Positions 8,829 through 17,413 of a stretch of 64,000 nt of DNA are shown piece after piece. Origin of the DNA: SKVR01 sp037441525 (GTDB taxonomy: Bacteria > Bacteroidota > Bacteroidia > Bacteroidales > UBA7960). A model generated the notes under the pieces. The model was not told the origin of the DNA, did no database searches, and was given only the letters and a program-made list of their open reading frames with translations. Both the position numbers and the translations under genes were made by a program. The stretch spans positions 1-64,000 of the forward strand of contig JBBISA010000016.1 of the NCBI GenBank assembly GCA_037441525.1. Reading direction: 5' to 3'. Positions within the stretch are counted from its first letter, which is position 1, and every line of letters starts with the position of its first letter.

Positions 8829-9608
8829 TTACCCCTTCAAGCCCAAATCCTTCATAAGCATTTCGACCGCAGTGGCCGGTTCGGGGAACTGCTCCAGTTT
8901 TTTAAGAAATGCTGAACCACAGATAGCACCGTTGAGATTATTCCAGGCCTGTTGCAGGGTTTGGCTGTTGTGAATACCAAAACCTGCAATAAGCGGACTT
9001 TTAAGCCCCAAGTTTCTGAGCCGGTTGAAATAATCCTGCTGCGATTGACCGAAATCCTGCTGTTTTCCGGTGGTTGCAGCTGAGCTTACAGCATATATAA
9101 AGGCATTGGAAAGGTTATCAATCATCCGTATCCTTTTTTCTGATGTTTGGGGTGTAACCAAAAATATCATACTTAGGTTATACCTGTCAAACAGTGTTTG
9201 GTACTCTTCCACATACTCCTGCATGGGCAGGTCGGGGAGGATAATGCCTGATGCACCTACCTCGGCTGCCTTTTCAACGAATTTTTCAGTCCCGTACTGA
9301 AGAACCGGATTCAGATAGCCCATCAGCAGCAGAGGGATGGAATATTTTCCTTTAATGGCCGCTAGTTCGTTGAGCAGCAGAGAAATGTTCATGCCATTGT
9401 CAATGGCAATGGTGCTGCTGTTTTGTATTACCGGGCCATCGGCCAGCGGATCGGAGTAGGGCATGCCCACTTCAAGAAAATCGACTCCCGCACTCTGCGC
9501 AGCAGCAATGATTGCTTCAGTGCTATGAAGGGATGGATACCCTGCTGTAAAGAACAGCGAAAGCAGTTTTTCTCTTTTCCGGATAAAAAGTTCCTGTATC
9601 GGATTCAT
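8829..9608 (-). CDS. trpA: tryptophan synthase alpha chain
   Basis: Cleaves indole-3-glycerol phosphate to indole and glyceraldehyde 3-phosphate and channels indole to TrpB. The 259-residue TIM barrel shows the signature LEVGMPYSDPLADGPVIQ with the catalytic Glu (about residue 46) and Asp in DLPMQEYVEE, plus the phosphate-binding GFGIHN and GAICGSAF segments. Length matches the family. It is separated from trpB by 174 bp of AT-rich sequence, more than elsewhere in the operon. Confidence 0.95.
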   Translation of the reverse strand: MNPIQELFIRKREKLLSLFFTAGYPSLHSTEAIIAAAQSAGVDFLEVGMPYSDPLADGPVIQNSSTIAIDNGMNISLLLNELAAIKGKYSIPLLLMGYLNPVLQYGTEKFVEKAAEVGASGIILPDLPMQEYVEEYQTLFDRYNLSMIFLVTPQTSEKRIRMIDNLSNAFIYAVSSAATTGKQQDFGQSQQDYFNRLRNLGLKSPLIAGFGIHNSQTLQQAWNNLNGAICGSAFLKKLEQFPEPATAVEMLMKDLGLKG

Positions 9609-9782
9609 GTCTGTATTTTGAAATTCAATTTGTAAACTTGTTATTTTTCAGGTACGATTTATTGCTGTTTAAATGATGTGTTTGAATTATGGAACGCAGA
9701 TTAAGCTGATGCATCGCAACACAGATTAATTATGATTTTTGTTTTACAATCTTCTTAACTCTAACATCTCAACTCTAAAAAG

Positions 9783-10985
9783 CTATCCTTCTGTCCCGAA
9801 ATAATTCTGATACGTTTCCAGGTCTTTATCGCCGCGGCCCGAAAGGTTTATCACCACCAAATCTTCAGATTTTAGGTTTAACTTAAAAAGGGCGGCAATG
9901 GCATGGGCTGTTTCCAGTGCCGGTATGATCCCTTCGGCACGGGTAAGAGTTTTCACAGCATCCAGGGCTTCAGTATCAGTAACCGGGATAAATCGCGCAA
10001 GGCCTGTTTGTGCAAGCCAGGCATGCATGGGTCCTATGCCCGGATAGTCGAGCCCCGCCGAAACCGAATGTGCTTCCTGTATTTGTCCGTCGGGGGTTTG
10101 CATGAGCAGTGTTTTACATCCGTGAATTATGCCTGGCGAACCTTTGGCAATGGTGGCAGCTGTAAGTCCTGAATCAACACCCTCGCCGGCCGCTTCTGCT
10201 CCAATTAGTTGTGTTACCCCGTTGCCGATAAACTGGAAAAATGCCCCGGCAGCATTGCTGCCGCCACCGGCACATGCCAGCACATGGGTTGGGGTTGGGG
10301 TGCCTTCGAGTTCCAAAAGCTGGTTTGCAATCTCCTGGCTGATGATGGACTGCAGCCGGGCTACCATATCGGGGTAGGGGTGTGGGCCAATGGTTGACCC
10401 AATGAGGTAATAGGTTTCCTCGGGGTGATTTATCCAGTAACGAATGGCTTCATTGGTGGCATCCTTGAGGCTCTTACTGCCCGACTCAACTGGTACCACT
10501 TCGGCGCCCAGCATGTGCATGCGCATTACATTGGGACGCTGGCGGGCCATATCCTTGCTGCCCATAAAAACAGTACACGGTATTTTTAGCAAGGCACAAA
10601 CAGTGGCCGAGGCCACGCCATGCTGTCCGGCACCGGTTTCGGCAATTATACGTTTTTTACCTAAGTATTTGGCCATCAGCGCCTGACCAACTACATTGTT
10701 GAGTTTGTGGGCACCTGTATGGCATAGGTCTTCGCGCTTCAGGTAAACTTTTGCCCCTGCCATTTCCGACAAGTTTGCAGCATAGTACAAGGGAGTGGGC
10801 CTGCCCACATAATTCTTTAGCAGGTGGTTAAGATCATTCTGGAATTGCTCACTTTCAAGAATAGGGAGGTAATGGGTCTCCAGCTCTTCAACATTTGGAT
10901 AAAGCATTTCGGGTATGTAAGCCCCTCCGAAGGCTCCGTAATAGCCCCGTGCATCGGGAAGGCTCTTGGGGTTAAGGGTATGCAT
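9783..10985 (-). CDS. trpB: tryptophan synthase beta chain
   Basis: PLP enzyme joining indole and serine to make tryptophan. The 400-residue protein starts with the family's GYYGAFGGAYIPEML; the Schiff-base Lys is in HTGAHKLNN (about residue 93). The catalytic Glu is in AETGAGQHG, the PLP-phosphate loop is CAGGGSNAAG, and LSGRGDKD lies near the C-terminus. Normal TrpB1-type length. A 230-bp spacer with short degenerate repeats separates it from trpF, unusual inside this otherwise compact operon. Confidence 0.96.
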   Translation of the reverse strand: MHTLNPKSLPDARGYYGAFGGAYIPEMLYPNVEELETHYLPILESEQFQNDLNHLLKNYVGRPTPLYYAANLSEMAGAKVYLKREDLCHTGAHKLNNVVGQALMAKYLGKKRIIAETGAGQHGVASATVCALLKIPCTVFMGSKDMARQRPNVMRMHMLGAEVVPVESGSKSLKDATNEAIRYWINHPEETYYLIGSTIGPHPYPDMVARLQSIISQEIANQLLELEGTPTPTHVLACAGGGSNAAGAFFQFIGNGVTQLIGAEAAGEGVDSGLTAATIAKGSPGIIHGCKTLLMQTPDGQIQEAHSVSAGLDYPGIGPMHAWLAQTGLARFIPVTDTEALDAVKTLTRAEGIIPALETAHAIAALFKLNLKSEDLVVINLSGRGDKDLETYQNYFGTEG

Positions 10986-10989
10986 ATTT

Positions 10990-11075
10990 GTTAGGGATTG
11001 GGGATTAGGTATTTGGGATTAGGTATTTGAGATTGGGGTATTAAGTATTGGGGATTAGGTATTGGGTATTTGTTT
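10990..11075. repeat. degenerate GGGATTAGGTATT tandem repeat in the trp operon
   Basis: Just upstream of trpB the plus strand reads a run of imperfect copies of GGGATTAGGTATT (for example near 10997, 11011, 11030-11070), giving a minisatellite-like tract of about 80 bp. Farther toward trpF (11155-11235) and again between trpA and trpB (9750-9780) there are short repeats of CTCAACTCT/ACATCTCAACTCT type. They lie in transcribed spacers of the operon. No function is evident. Confidence 0.6.
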
Positions 11076-11215
11076 TATTCTGTAGGTCAGGGCGGGACTT
11101 TCAGCTCCCGTCCTGAATTAATATTATTCGTGTTGCGCTATCGCTATCATCAGGTTCAATTTTTTCAAAACTCAACTCTCTTAATTCAAATCTCTCAGCT
11201 CTCACATCTCAACTC

Positions 11216-11863
11216 TTACTTCTGATCTCTAATCTCAGTCTTCCTCCATTTCACTATAAACTGCTCAATAAGCGCAATGTTTTTTATCCCGGGTTGTAAT
11301 TCGAACCGGCTATTGATATCGAGCGCATGTAGCATAGGGTGTTTCATTACCGGGCTGCTCAGGTCAAAGTCGGGTCCAATGCCACCACTCAGAAAAAAGG
11401 GTACCGCTCCATTGTATTCGTTGAGCAGATCATGGTGAAAACTCTTCCCGCTTCCTCCCGGTCGGTCGGTTTTGGTATCGAATAGGAAGAAGTCGCAAAC
11501 ATGGGCATATTGGTTAAGCCCTTGCGGAAGTTCATCCCATACCCGGAAAGCCTTAATTACCTTTGCTCTCTTCTGCAATTGAGCACAATATTCAGGCGTT
11601 TCGTTTCCGTGCAACTGAATCAGATCAAATTTATGTATATCAATAAGTTCCACAACATCAGCCATTGGTTTGTCAACCACCACGGCAACTTTTTTTATGG
11701 TGGATGGAAGTTTCCTGAGCAAAAGAGTTTTGATTTTTTCAGAAACATCGCGCGGAGAAGCGGTATAAAATATAAACCCAAGATAAGCGGGTTGCAGCGT
11801 GGCTGTATCCTGCATATTTTTCTGCCGGGTAATGCCGCAGATTTTGATGGGTTTATGGTTCAT
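11216..11863 (-). CDS. trpF: phosphoribosylanthranilate isomerase
   Basis: Amadori rearrangement of phosphoribosylanthranilate, the third pathway step. The 215-residue barrel has the catalytic Cys in KICGITRQKN at the N-terminus, the catalytic Asp in FLFDTKTD, the DLIQLHGNETPEYC segment and the phosphate-binding FFLSGGIGPD. It ends ALDINSRFELQPGIKN, typical of TrpF. Stand-alone, not fused to TrpC as in enterobacteria. About 60 bp separate it from trpC. Confidence 0.94.
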   Translation of the reverse strand: MNHKPIKICGITRQKNMQDTATLQPAYLGFIFYTASPRDVSEKIKTLLLRKLPSTIKKVAVVVDKPMADVVELIDIHKFDLIQLHGNETPEYCAQLQKRAKVIKAFRVWDELPQGLNQYAHVCDFFLFDTKTDRPGGSGKSFHHDLLNEYNGAVPFFLSGGIGPDFDLSSPVMKHPMLHALDINSRFELQPGIKNIALIEQFIVKWRKTEIRDQK

Positions 11864-11925
11864 CCTTGCGATTAGTTTTATGATTGTCAGAGCCTACTTC
11901 TATATTCGGGTTTTACAATAAGATG

Positions 11926-12726
11926 CTACACAGGCATCGCCAGCTTTTTCATCCCTTTGATAAACAGTTTGCAGGCTCTTCCAGGGTCGGCTTCGCGCAT
12001 AAACCGCTCGCCAATGAGTAAGCCTGAAAAACCGGCCTTTTTAAGGGTTATGGCGGTTTCAGGGCTGTCGATACCGCTTTCGGCAATCTTTACTGCATTG
12101 GCCGGAAGCTTTTGAAGCAGGGCCATGCTATGATCAATATCAACCACAAACGACTTTAAATTGCGGTTGTTAATGCCTACAATCTGTGCCCCGGCGGGCA
12201 GTTTGGCAATGCTTTCTTCCTCATGTATTTCAAACAACACTTCCATTTGAAGACTATGAGCCAAATCCGACAGGCTTTTTAATTCGGCAGGCGACAGTAC
12301 TTCGGCAATAAGCAGCACAACATCTGCACCTATGCTGCGGGCTTCAATTATCTGGTATTCATCCAGAATAAAATCTTTTCGCAAAATAGGGCAATAGTTG
12401 TATTTGCGGGCGGTGGTAAGGTCTTTATTGCTGCCTCCAAAATAGTGGTTGTCGGTTATCACAGATAGGGCCGAGGCGCCTGCCTGCATATACTCGAGGC
12501 ACACATTGGCAGGGCTTGCATACTCGTTGATGATGCCTTTGGATGGCGATTTACGCTTGAATTCGGCAATTACTCCAGAAAGATCATCACGTAAAAGGTA
12601 TTTTTTTAATGAAACCGGTCTGGCCTGGAAGTAGGGGCTTTTTTCAAGAAGCTTTACCGGGTACAATTCTTTGTTTTCCTGCACCTCGGCCCGTTTATGG
12701 GCCACAATCTGATCTAAAATATTCAT
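11926..12726 (-). CDS. trpC: indole-3-glycerol-phosphate synthase
   Basis: Decarboxylating ring closure to indole-3-glycerol phosphate. The 266-residue TIM barrel carries the signature IAEFKRKSPSKG (catalytic Lys), SVITDNHYFGGS, LRKDFILDEYQI with the second catalytic Lys, VGINNRNLKSF and KIAESGID. Its ATG overlaps the end of trpD by four bases (ATGA-type), implying translational coupling. Confidence 0.95.
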   Translation of the reverse strand: MNILDQIVAHKRAEVQENKELYPVKLLEKSPYFQARPVSLKKYLLRDDLSGVIAEFKRKSPSKGIINEYASPANVCLEYMQAGASALSVITDNHYFGGSNKDLTTARKYNYCPILRKDFILDEYQIIEARSIGADVVLLIAEVLSPAELKSLSDLAHSLQMEVLFEIHEEESIAKLPAGAQIVGINNRNLKSFVVDIDHSMALLQKLPANAVKIAESGIDSPETAITLKKAGFSGLLIGERFMREADPGRACKLFIKGMKKLAMPV

Positions 12727-13718
12727 GACTGAAGTTGTATAAGTTTATTGAATGTTTGTAATGCTTTTCCTGATGTAAGCGATTCGTTTGCCCTTGCCAC
12801 CGCCTCCTGCAGGGATATCACTTTGTTGAAGCAAAGAATGGCTACTGCCGAATTGGCAACTACAGTGTTATGCTGCGCCGGTGTTCCCTGATTCTGAATC
12901 ACTTTCATAAATATTGAAGCGGCTTCTTCCAACGTATCGCCACCATAGAGTGATTCGGGGGTATTGGCTTCAAATCCGAAATCGGTAGGATCAATGATCC
13001 CTTCACCCTTTGCCGAGAAAATACGGGTAGGGGCGGTAAGGCTAATCTCATCGTACCCGTCGAGACTGTGAACCACCCTATACTCCTTGTTTTCGCGCTG
13101 GAGCAGGTAGCTGTAAATACGCCCTGTTTCAAGGTTAAACACCCCGCTTGCCTGGTATTTCGGGTTTGCCGGATTTACCAGGGGGCCCAGAATATTAAAG
13201 AACGATTTTATTCCCAGTTGTCTCCTTACCGGGCCAATAGCTTTTAGGGCAGGGTGGAAGAGAGGGGCATGCATAAAGCAGATTCCGCTTTTTTCGAGTT
13301 CGGTTTGCAATTTGGCTTCGTCGTTCGAGAATTTATAACCCAGGGTTTCCATTACATTCGATGAACCCGAAAGGCTGGACACACCGTAATTGCCATGTTT
13401 TGCCACCGGGATTCCGGCACCGGCCACCACAAACGCTGAAAGGGTAGATATATTAAAAGTATTCTTGGCATCGCCGCCCGTTCCACAAAGATCAATCACG
13501 TTTCCGTCGTTAAGTTGGGGTTTTATGGCCAGCTCGAGCAGTGCTTCGCGAAAACCGGTCAATTCATCAAGTGTAATGCTGCGCATAATAAACGAGGCCA
13601 GTACGGCAGCCATTTGTGCTTCGTTGAGTTGCTGGCCTGCAATGCCGTGCATTAGTTCTTTCGATTCGGCCCTCGAAATGCTCAGCGACTCGAGCAATTT
13701 ATTGAGTAGATGCTTCAT
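12723..13718 (-). CDS. trpD: anthranilate phosphoribosyltransferase
   Basis: Transfers phosphoribose from PRPP to anthranilate. The 331-residue protein has the glycine-rich PRPP loop DLCGTGGDAKNTFNIST (about residues 78-94), KHGNYGVSSLSGSSNVMETLG, and a substrate-binding region with HAPLFHPALK and RRQLGIKSFFNILGPLVNP. Standard length, stand-alone enzyme not fused to TrpG. Seventeen bases from trpG, four-base overlap with trpC. Confidence 0.95.
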   Translation of the reverse strand: MKHLLNKLLESLSISRAESKELMHGIAGQQLNEAQMAAVLASFIMRSITLDELTGFREALLELAIKPQLNDGNVIDLCGTGGDAKNTFNISTLSAFVVAGAGIPVAKHGNYGVSSLSGSSNVMETLGYKFSNDEAKLQTELEKSGICFMHAPLFHPALKAIGPVRRQLGIKSFFNILGPLVNPANPKYQASGVFNLETGRIYSYLLQRENKEYRVVHSLDGYDEISLTAPTRIFSAKGEGIIDPTDFGFEANTPESLYGGDTLEEAASIFMKVIQNQGTPAQHNTVVANSAVAILCFNKVISLQEAVARANESLTSGKALQTFNKLIQLQS

Positions 13719-13735
13719 TTTCTTTATCTAAATAT

Positions 13736-14311
13736 TTAAAATCTTCTCAGCCAGTTAAAAAGTATCTCCTTGCCTCGTGGTGTTAGTATCGATTCTGGAT
13801 GGAATTGCACCGCACATACATCGTATGTTTTATGCGACAGAGCCATTACCCTTCCCTGGTCGTCTAAGGCGTTAATTGCCAGGCAGTCGGGGAAACCTTT
13901 GCGGTTAACCATCCATGAGTGGTATCGTCCGGCCTGTATACTGGAGGGCAGCCCTTCGAAAAGATAATGGCGGGGTTCGAGCAGTTCAATCTCGTGCGAT
14001 ACTCCATGATAAACCTCGCTAAGATTGTAAAGCACACCACCAAACGATTCGCCAATGGCCTGCAATCCTAAGCAAACCCCAAGAATCCGTTTGCTTTCGT
14101 AAAAGTTTTCGATGATGGCCATCAGGTTTCCGGCTTCGCGGGGAAGGCCCGGCCCGGGCGACAAAATAATGCCATCGTAGCCATTTACCTCTTCCTGCCC
14201 AATCTTGTCGTTGCGAAAAACGTCTACATCGTGGGTGCCATAATCCTTTACATAGTGTACAAGGTTGTATGTAAAGGAGTCGTAATTGTCGAGAATAAGA
14301 ATTTTTGACAT
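13736..14311 (-). CDS. trpG: anthranilate synthase glutamine amidotransferase subunit
   Basis: Supplies ammonia from glutamine to TrpE. Class I amidotransferase of 191 residues with the catalytic Cys in GVCLGLQAIGE (about residue 80), the oxyanion strand ILSPGPGLP, and His and Glu in VQFHPESILTPRG. YNLVHYV near the N-terminus is typical. In some bacteria such a subunit also serves PabB; no pabB is in the window and its place between trpE and trpD argues for the trp role. Eleven bases after trpE. Confidence 0.94.
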   Translation of the reverse strand: MSKILILDNYDSFTYNLVHYVKDYGTHDVDVFRNDKIGQEEVNGYDGIILSPGPGLPREAGNLMAIIENFYESKRILGVCLGLQAIGESFGGVLYNLSEVYHGVSHEIELLEPRHYLFEGLPSSIQAGRYHSWMVNRKGFPDCLAINALDDQGRVMALSHKTYDVCAVQFHPESILTPRGKEILFNWLRRF

Positions 14312-14322
14312 AAGGTTCAGTG

Positions 14323-15756
14323 TTAAAGGTTTGCCAGTTCAGGATTGAGAGCCATGCGGCTGAGCGGAATTTTTTCTGCCCCTGTAATAGCTTTGCGCAG
14401 TGCCGAAATTTTCCCTTCAATTTCTTTGAGTTCGCCTTCAGGGGTTGAATGGATAACCACTCCGGCGCCGCTTTGGTAATATAAGGTTCCATCCTTACTC
14501 ATAAACGAACGGATCATAATTGCCTGGTTGAGCGAATCACCAAAACCCATGGCACCGATAGCACCACCATAAAAACCGCGTGCCTTTAGTTCGGTCTGGT
14601 CGATGAGTTGCACTGCTCTGTGCTTGGGTGCTCCGGATAGTGTTCCGGCAGGGAAGGTGTCGGCAAACAAACGGTAAAGGTTGCGCTTTTTCTCCAAATC
14701 GCCCTGCACTGTGGAAACCAGGTGTATAACATGCGAGTAGGTTTGTACCTCTCTGAAATTTTTTACCCTGACATTGGTGGAGTGGCGGCTCAGGTCGTTG
14801 CGTGCCAGGTCGACCAGCATGGCATGTTCGGAATTCTCTTTCGGATTGGCAAGCAACTCTTCTATCAGGCGGTTGTCGGTAGCCACATCGCCTGTACGAA
14901 CCACCGTGCCGGCAATGGGATTGATGATAGCCTTGCCATCGCCCACCTGCAACTGTATTTCAGGCGATGAACCAAACAACTTAAATTCAAGAAAATCGAA
15001 ATAAAACAGGTAGGGCGAAGGGTTGATGGAGCGCAGCACACGGTAAACATTAAACTCATCTCCCGAAAAATCCTGCTCATATTTTCGCGATAACACTATC
15101 TGAAAAACATCGCCACGCTGGCAATATTCAATCCCCATCTTTACATGCTGCTTAAAATCTTCGTCGGAAGTAATCAATCGTTCAGCACCCACCCGCTGGA
15201 ATGGGAAAAAAGTATTGTTGCGGTTGGAAAGGATGGAAATAACCCTTTGCGTTATGGCCGTTTCGCCAGTGGGAATTATCTCTGTAAGGGTAATGTTGCT
15301 GTTGAAATGGTTGATGGCTATGACCAGTCGGTAAAGGTCATATTTCAGAATCGGTATGCGTGTTGCGGCCTGGCCGGGGCTTTTTATCTCCACATTATCA
15401 AAAGCGTTGATGGCATCGTAGGATGTGTATCCGAAAACCCCGGGCATATTCTGGTTGGTAGGGATGCCGGTGGTTTTCAGGTCGTCGAGGAAACTATCTA
15501 CCATAGCCGGTATTTCAAGTGGATTGCTTATGTGGGTAGTGGTAGTGCTTCCGTTTATGTCGCGCCTGAAGTAAGTGTTTTCGGTAGCCTTAATGCCTGC
15601 AAAGGGGCTTATGGCAATGTAAGAAAAGGCGTTTTGGCGCGAACTGTAATCGGTACATTCGAGCAACAGGGCGTGTGGAAACACATCCCTGAGCCGAAGG
15701 TAAAGCCCAACAGGGGTGAAAGTGTCGCCGGGGAGTTGTGTGGTGAGAACTTGCAT
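14323..15756 (-). CDS. trpE: anthranilate synthase component I
   Basis: Chorismate to anthranilate with ammonia from TrpG; first committed step and the usual site of tryptophan feedback inhibition. At 477 residues it has the chorismate-binding core with QIVLSRKYEQDF, GSSPEI, NPIAGTVVRTG, DLARNDLSRH, FPAGTLSGAPK, GFYGGAIGAMGF and YYQSGAGVV. Near the N-terminus LLECTDYSSRQNAFS corresponds to the LLES-type element that binds Trp in regulated enzymes, with Cys in place of Ser. First structural gene of the operon, downstream of the leader peptide and attenuator. Confidence 0.94.
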   Translation of the reverse strand: MQVLTTQLPGDTFTPVGLYLRLRDVFPHALLLECTDYSSRQNAFSYIAISPFAGIKATENTYFRRDINGSTTTTHISNPLEIPAMVDSFLDDLKTTGIPTNQNMPGVFGYTSYDAINAFDNVEIKSPGQAATRIPILKYDLYRLVIAINHFNSNITLTEIIPTGETAITQRVISILSNRNNTFFPFQRVGAERLITSDEDFKQHVKMGIEYCQRGDVFQIVLSRKYEQDFSGDEFNVYRVLRSINPSPYLFYFDFLEFKLFGSSPEIQLQVGDGKAIINPIAGTVVRTGDVATDNRLIEELLANPKENSEHAMLVDLARNDLSRHSTNVRVKNFREVQTYSHVIHLVSTVQGDLEKKRNLYRLFADTFPAGTLSGAPKHRAVQLIDQTELKARGFYGGAIGAMGFGDSLNQAIMIRSFMSKDGTLYYQSGAGVVIHSTPEGELKEIEGKISALRKAITGAEKIPLSRMALNPELANL

Positions 15757-15783
15757 ATATCTTAATTTTGGGTTTACATCTAT

Positions 15784-15817
15784 AACAAAGAAGGCCCGCT
15801 CATTTGTTGAGCAGGCC
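15784..15817 (-). terminator. trp attenuator: Rho-independent terminator (3:4 hairpin)
   Basis: On the minus strand the arms GGCCTGCTCA (15808-15817) and TGAGCGGGCC (15793-15802) form a 10-bp stem with one G-U pair and a 5-nt loop, followed by TTCTTTGTT. It lies 28-61 bases upstream of the trpE start. The 3' side of the first arm plus the loop is also complementary to a segment at the end of the leader peptide, so the hairpin competes with an antiterminator. Confidence 0.9.
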
Positions 15818-15880
15818 CCTGTATTTTATTGTAATCAGATTTATTTCCGGTTTACATAATCACGAATAGCGCTCAACAAA
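15803..15880 (-). promoter_or_regulatory. trp antiterminator pairing (2:3)
   Basis: TTTGTTGAGC at 15880-15871 on the minus strand, overlapping the leader peptide's stop codon, is perfectly complementary over 10 bases to GCTCAACAAA at 15812-15803. The latter includes the loop and part of the left arm of the terminator, so the two folds are mutually exclusive. A ribosome stalled on the Trp codons (15905-15897) would leave the first segment free and allow antitermination; one that reaches the stop at 15873 would cover it and allow termination. A weaker seven-pair hairpin between CAGCAAG (15894-15888) and the same segment could act as a 1:2 structure. Confidence 0.85.
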
Positions 15881-15935
15881 GGTTTCTCTTGCTGTGCCAC
15901 CACCAAAAATTGTGAATATGAAGATTATTTGTCAT
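15873..15935 (-). CDS. trpL: trp operon leader peptide
   Basis: A 20-codon open frame beginning ATG ACA AAT and ending TGT TGA, encoding MTNNLHIHNFWWWHSKRNLC. Codons 11-13 are three consecutive TGG codons (15905-15897), far beyond chance in a peptide this short and the hallmark of a tryptophan-sensing leader. It lies directly upstream of the attenuator hairpin and trpE. By analogy with the enterobacterial trp leader, stalling at the Trp codons when charged tRNA-Trp is scarce would favour transcription of trpE onward. No clear Shine-Dalgarno sequence precedes it, normal for Bacteroidota. Confidence 0.92.
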   Translation of the reverse strand: MTNNLHIHNFWWWHSKRNLC

Positions 15936-15954
15936 CAGTTATTTTTTAACGGTG

Positions 15955-15962
15955 CAAGTATA
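15955..15962 (-). promoter_or_regulatory. possible -7 element of the trp promoter
   Basis: TATACTTG on the minus strand differs at one position from the Bacteroidota -7 consensus TAnnTTTG. It would start transcription about seven bases downstream (near 15947), roughly 12 nt before the leader ATG. No good TTTG-type -33 partner is at the expected 19-21 bp spacing, so this is tentative. Confidence 0.4.
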
Positions 15963-16137
15963 GCCATTTTTTTAATCCATCCGGGGGGCAATGAAATTTT
16001 TTCAAAAAAAAATTGTGGTTGCCAATTTTAGTAATTTTATGGCTGTTTACCACCACATTAGCATCCTGTACAAAATACTTCCTGATTTAATGTTTAGGCA
16101 ACGGTAAGTTTATCTCCCACCAAATAAAGCACATACA

Positions 16138-17076
16138 ATGAAAAAACTTATCTTTTTATCAATGCTGTTGGCCCTGTTTGCCTGTCGCAAAGAGGGGCTC
16201 GATGTTAAATTCAGAACCATTTACACATCACCACTGAAAACCAAATCTGCCGAAACCACTGGCCAAATAATGGACTCGGAGCAGGATTATTATAGTCAGT
16301 TTGGCGATTTTCTGGGCACCATTACCCCCGATAGTGTTACAGCCCTGTTTAAGACCATCAGGTTTACCGACTCAAAAACCCTGGAAAATGGTGTTACCAC
16401 CCTGATTGATGTGGTGTCGCCAAACTACGATATCAGCGATCCCCGCTGTTTTGCCGATTTTACCAATGGAAACATTGTGGAAGTGATACCTGAAATGTAT
16501 GGTAATATTGGTAACGATGGTTGGTTTGTTGCTGAAAAAATCGATTTGAAATACCTGGGTGTGTTTCTTCATTATATGCTGTTTTATTATGACCTTCCTC
16601 CTATGTACAATAATGTAGATTTGATGATGGATCATTATCGCAATGGGATGGGGTATATGAGTCCTCCCGGGTTTACCGATGCTGCCCTGAGAAATGAAAA
16701 CAAAATGGAAAGTACCAATTTCTATTTCCTGCAGCACGAATACAAGGGCCTGGGCCGCGGACCTCGTTCATTCGTTTTTGGGGGTACCGACTCATCATAC
16801 GTTGTAAGTGCGCAAAATTTTCCTCCTGGCGAAGTTGCATCGCTGGTAAGAATGGGTATTGGCGATGTGGCCCGTGTGGGAAATTACACCAACGAAATAC
16901 TTACACACCCTGGCAAAGGAAAGCAGAAAGTTATTTCAACTACCATCAGTTTCAATTATGACCAGATTATTCAGTATTATGCTGGCAGAGATAATATTCC
17001 ATTCACCTACGACGATGTGTTTGTGCTGGTGCCCCATTTCTGGAACAGGTTTAATATTGACCTGAAGCAGAATTGA
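16138..17076 (+). CDS. hypothetical lipoprotein
   Basis: A 312-residue secreted protein of unknown function. The N-terminus MKKLIFLSMLLALFACRK is a classic lipoprotein signal with the acylated Cys at residue 16. The mature part is rich in aromatic residues, Asp and Asn, has no transmembrane segment and no motif I recognise. It lies alone, divergent from the trp leader, followed by 337 bp without a gene. Confidence 0.65.
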   Translation: MKKLIFLSMLLALFACRKEGLDVKFRTIYTSPLKTKSAETTGQIMDSEQDYYSQFGDFLGTITPDSVTALFKTIRFTDSKTLENGVTTLIDVVSPNYDISDPRCFADFTNGNIVEVIPEMYGNIGNDGWFVAEKIDLKYLGVFLHYMLFYYDLPPMYNNVDLMMDHYRNGMGYMSPPGFTDAALRNENKMESTNFYFLQHEYKGLGRGPRSFVFGGTDSSYVVSAQNFPPGEVASLVRMGIGDVARVGNYTNEILTHPGKGKQKVISTTISFNYDQIIQYYAGRDNIPFTYDDVFVLVPHFWNRFNIDLKQN

Positions 17077-17413
17077 TTAAAGCTGTTTGTCATGGGTAGG
17101 CAAAGTTTCTTTGTCAGCAATTATCGAAATCCCGGGGTAAATTAAATTATGCTGTCGAAGGGTTTACCTCCTTGTTGTAATACTATTTAGGTTTTAGTAA
17201 TTCTTTTTATACCTATGGTAATATTGAATATTTTTAATCACCCCGATAAAAAGTGATGCAGGAAATGTAATTGTCGATAGTAACTTTTTCCTGTGGATGG
17301 TTAATTAATATTCCATTAGGCTCAGCCTTCCGGGGTTTAAGAAATAAAGCGGTTCATAAAAGCCAATAGATGCACTTTTACAAGAGTTTATAAATCAATT
17401 TCAGAATTCAAAC
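17077..17413. other. 337-bp intergenic stretch
   Basis: AT-rich sequence between two plus-strand genes. I see no open frame with protein-like composition, no RNA gene and no strong terminator. A short run near 17215-17260 resembles promoter-type AT-rich DNA but has no clear TAnnTTTG element. Confidence 0.35.

Noticed and set aside
15145..15765. 206-codon plus-strand frame opposite trpE
   Set aside because: Antisense shadow of trpE; the conserved anthranilate synthase motifs fix the coding strand.
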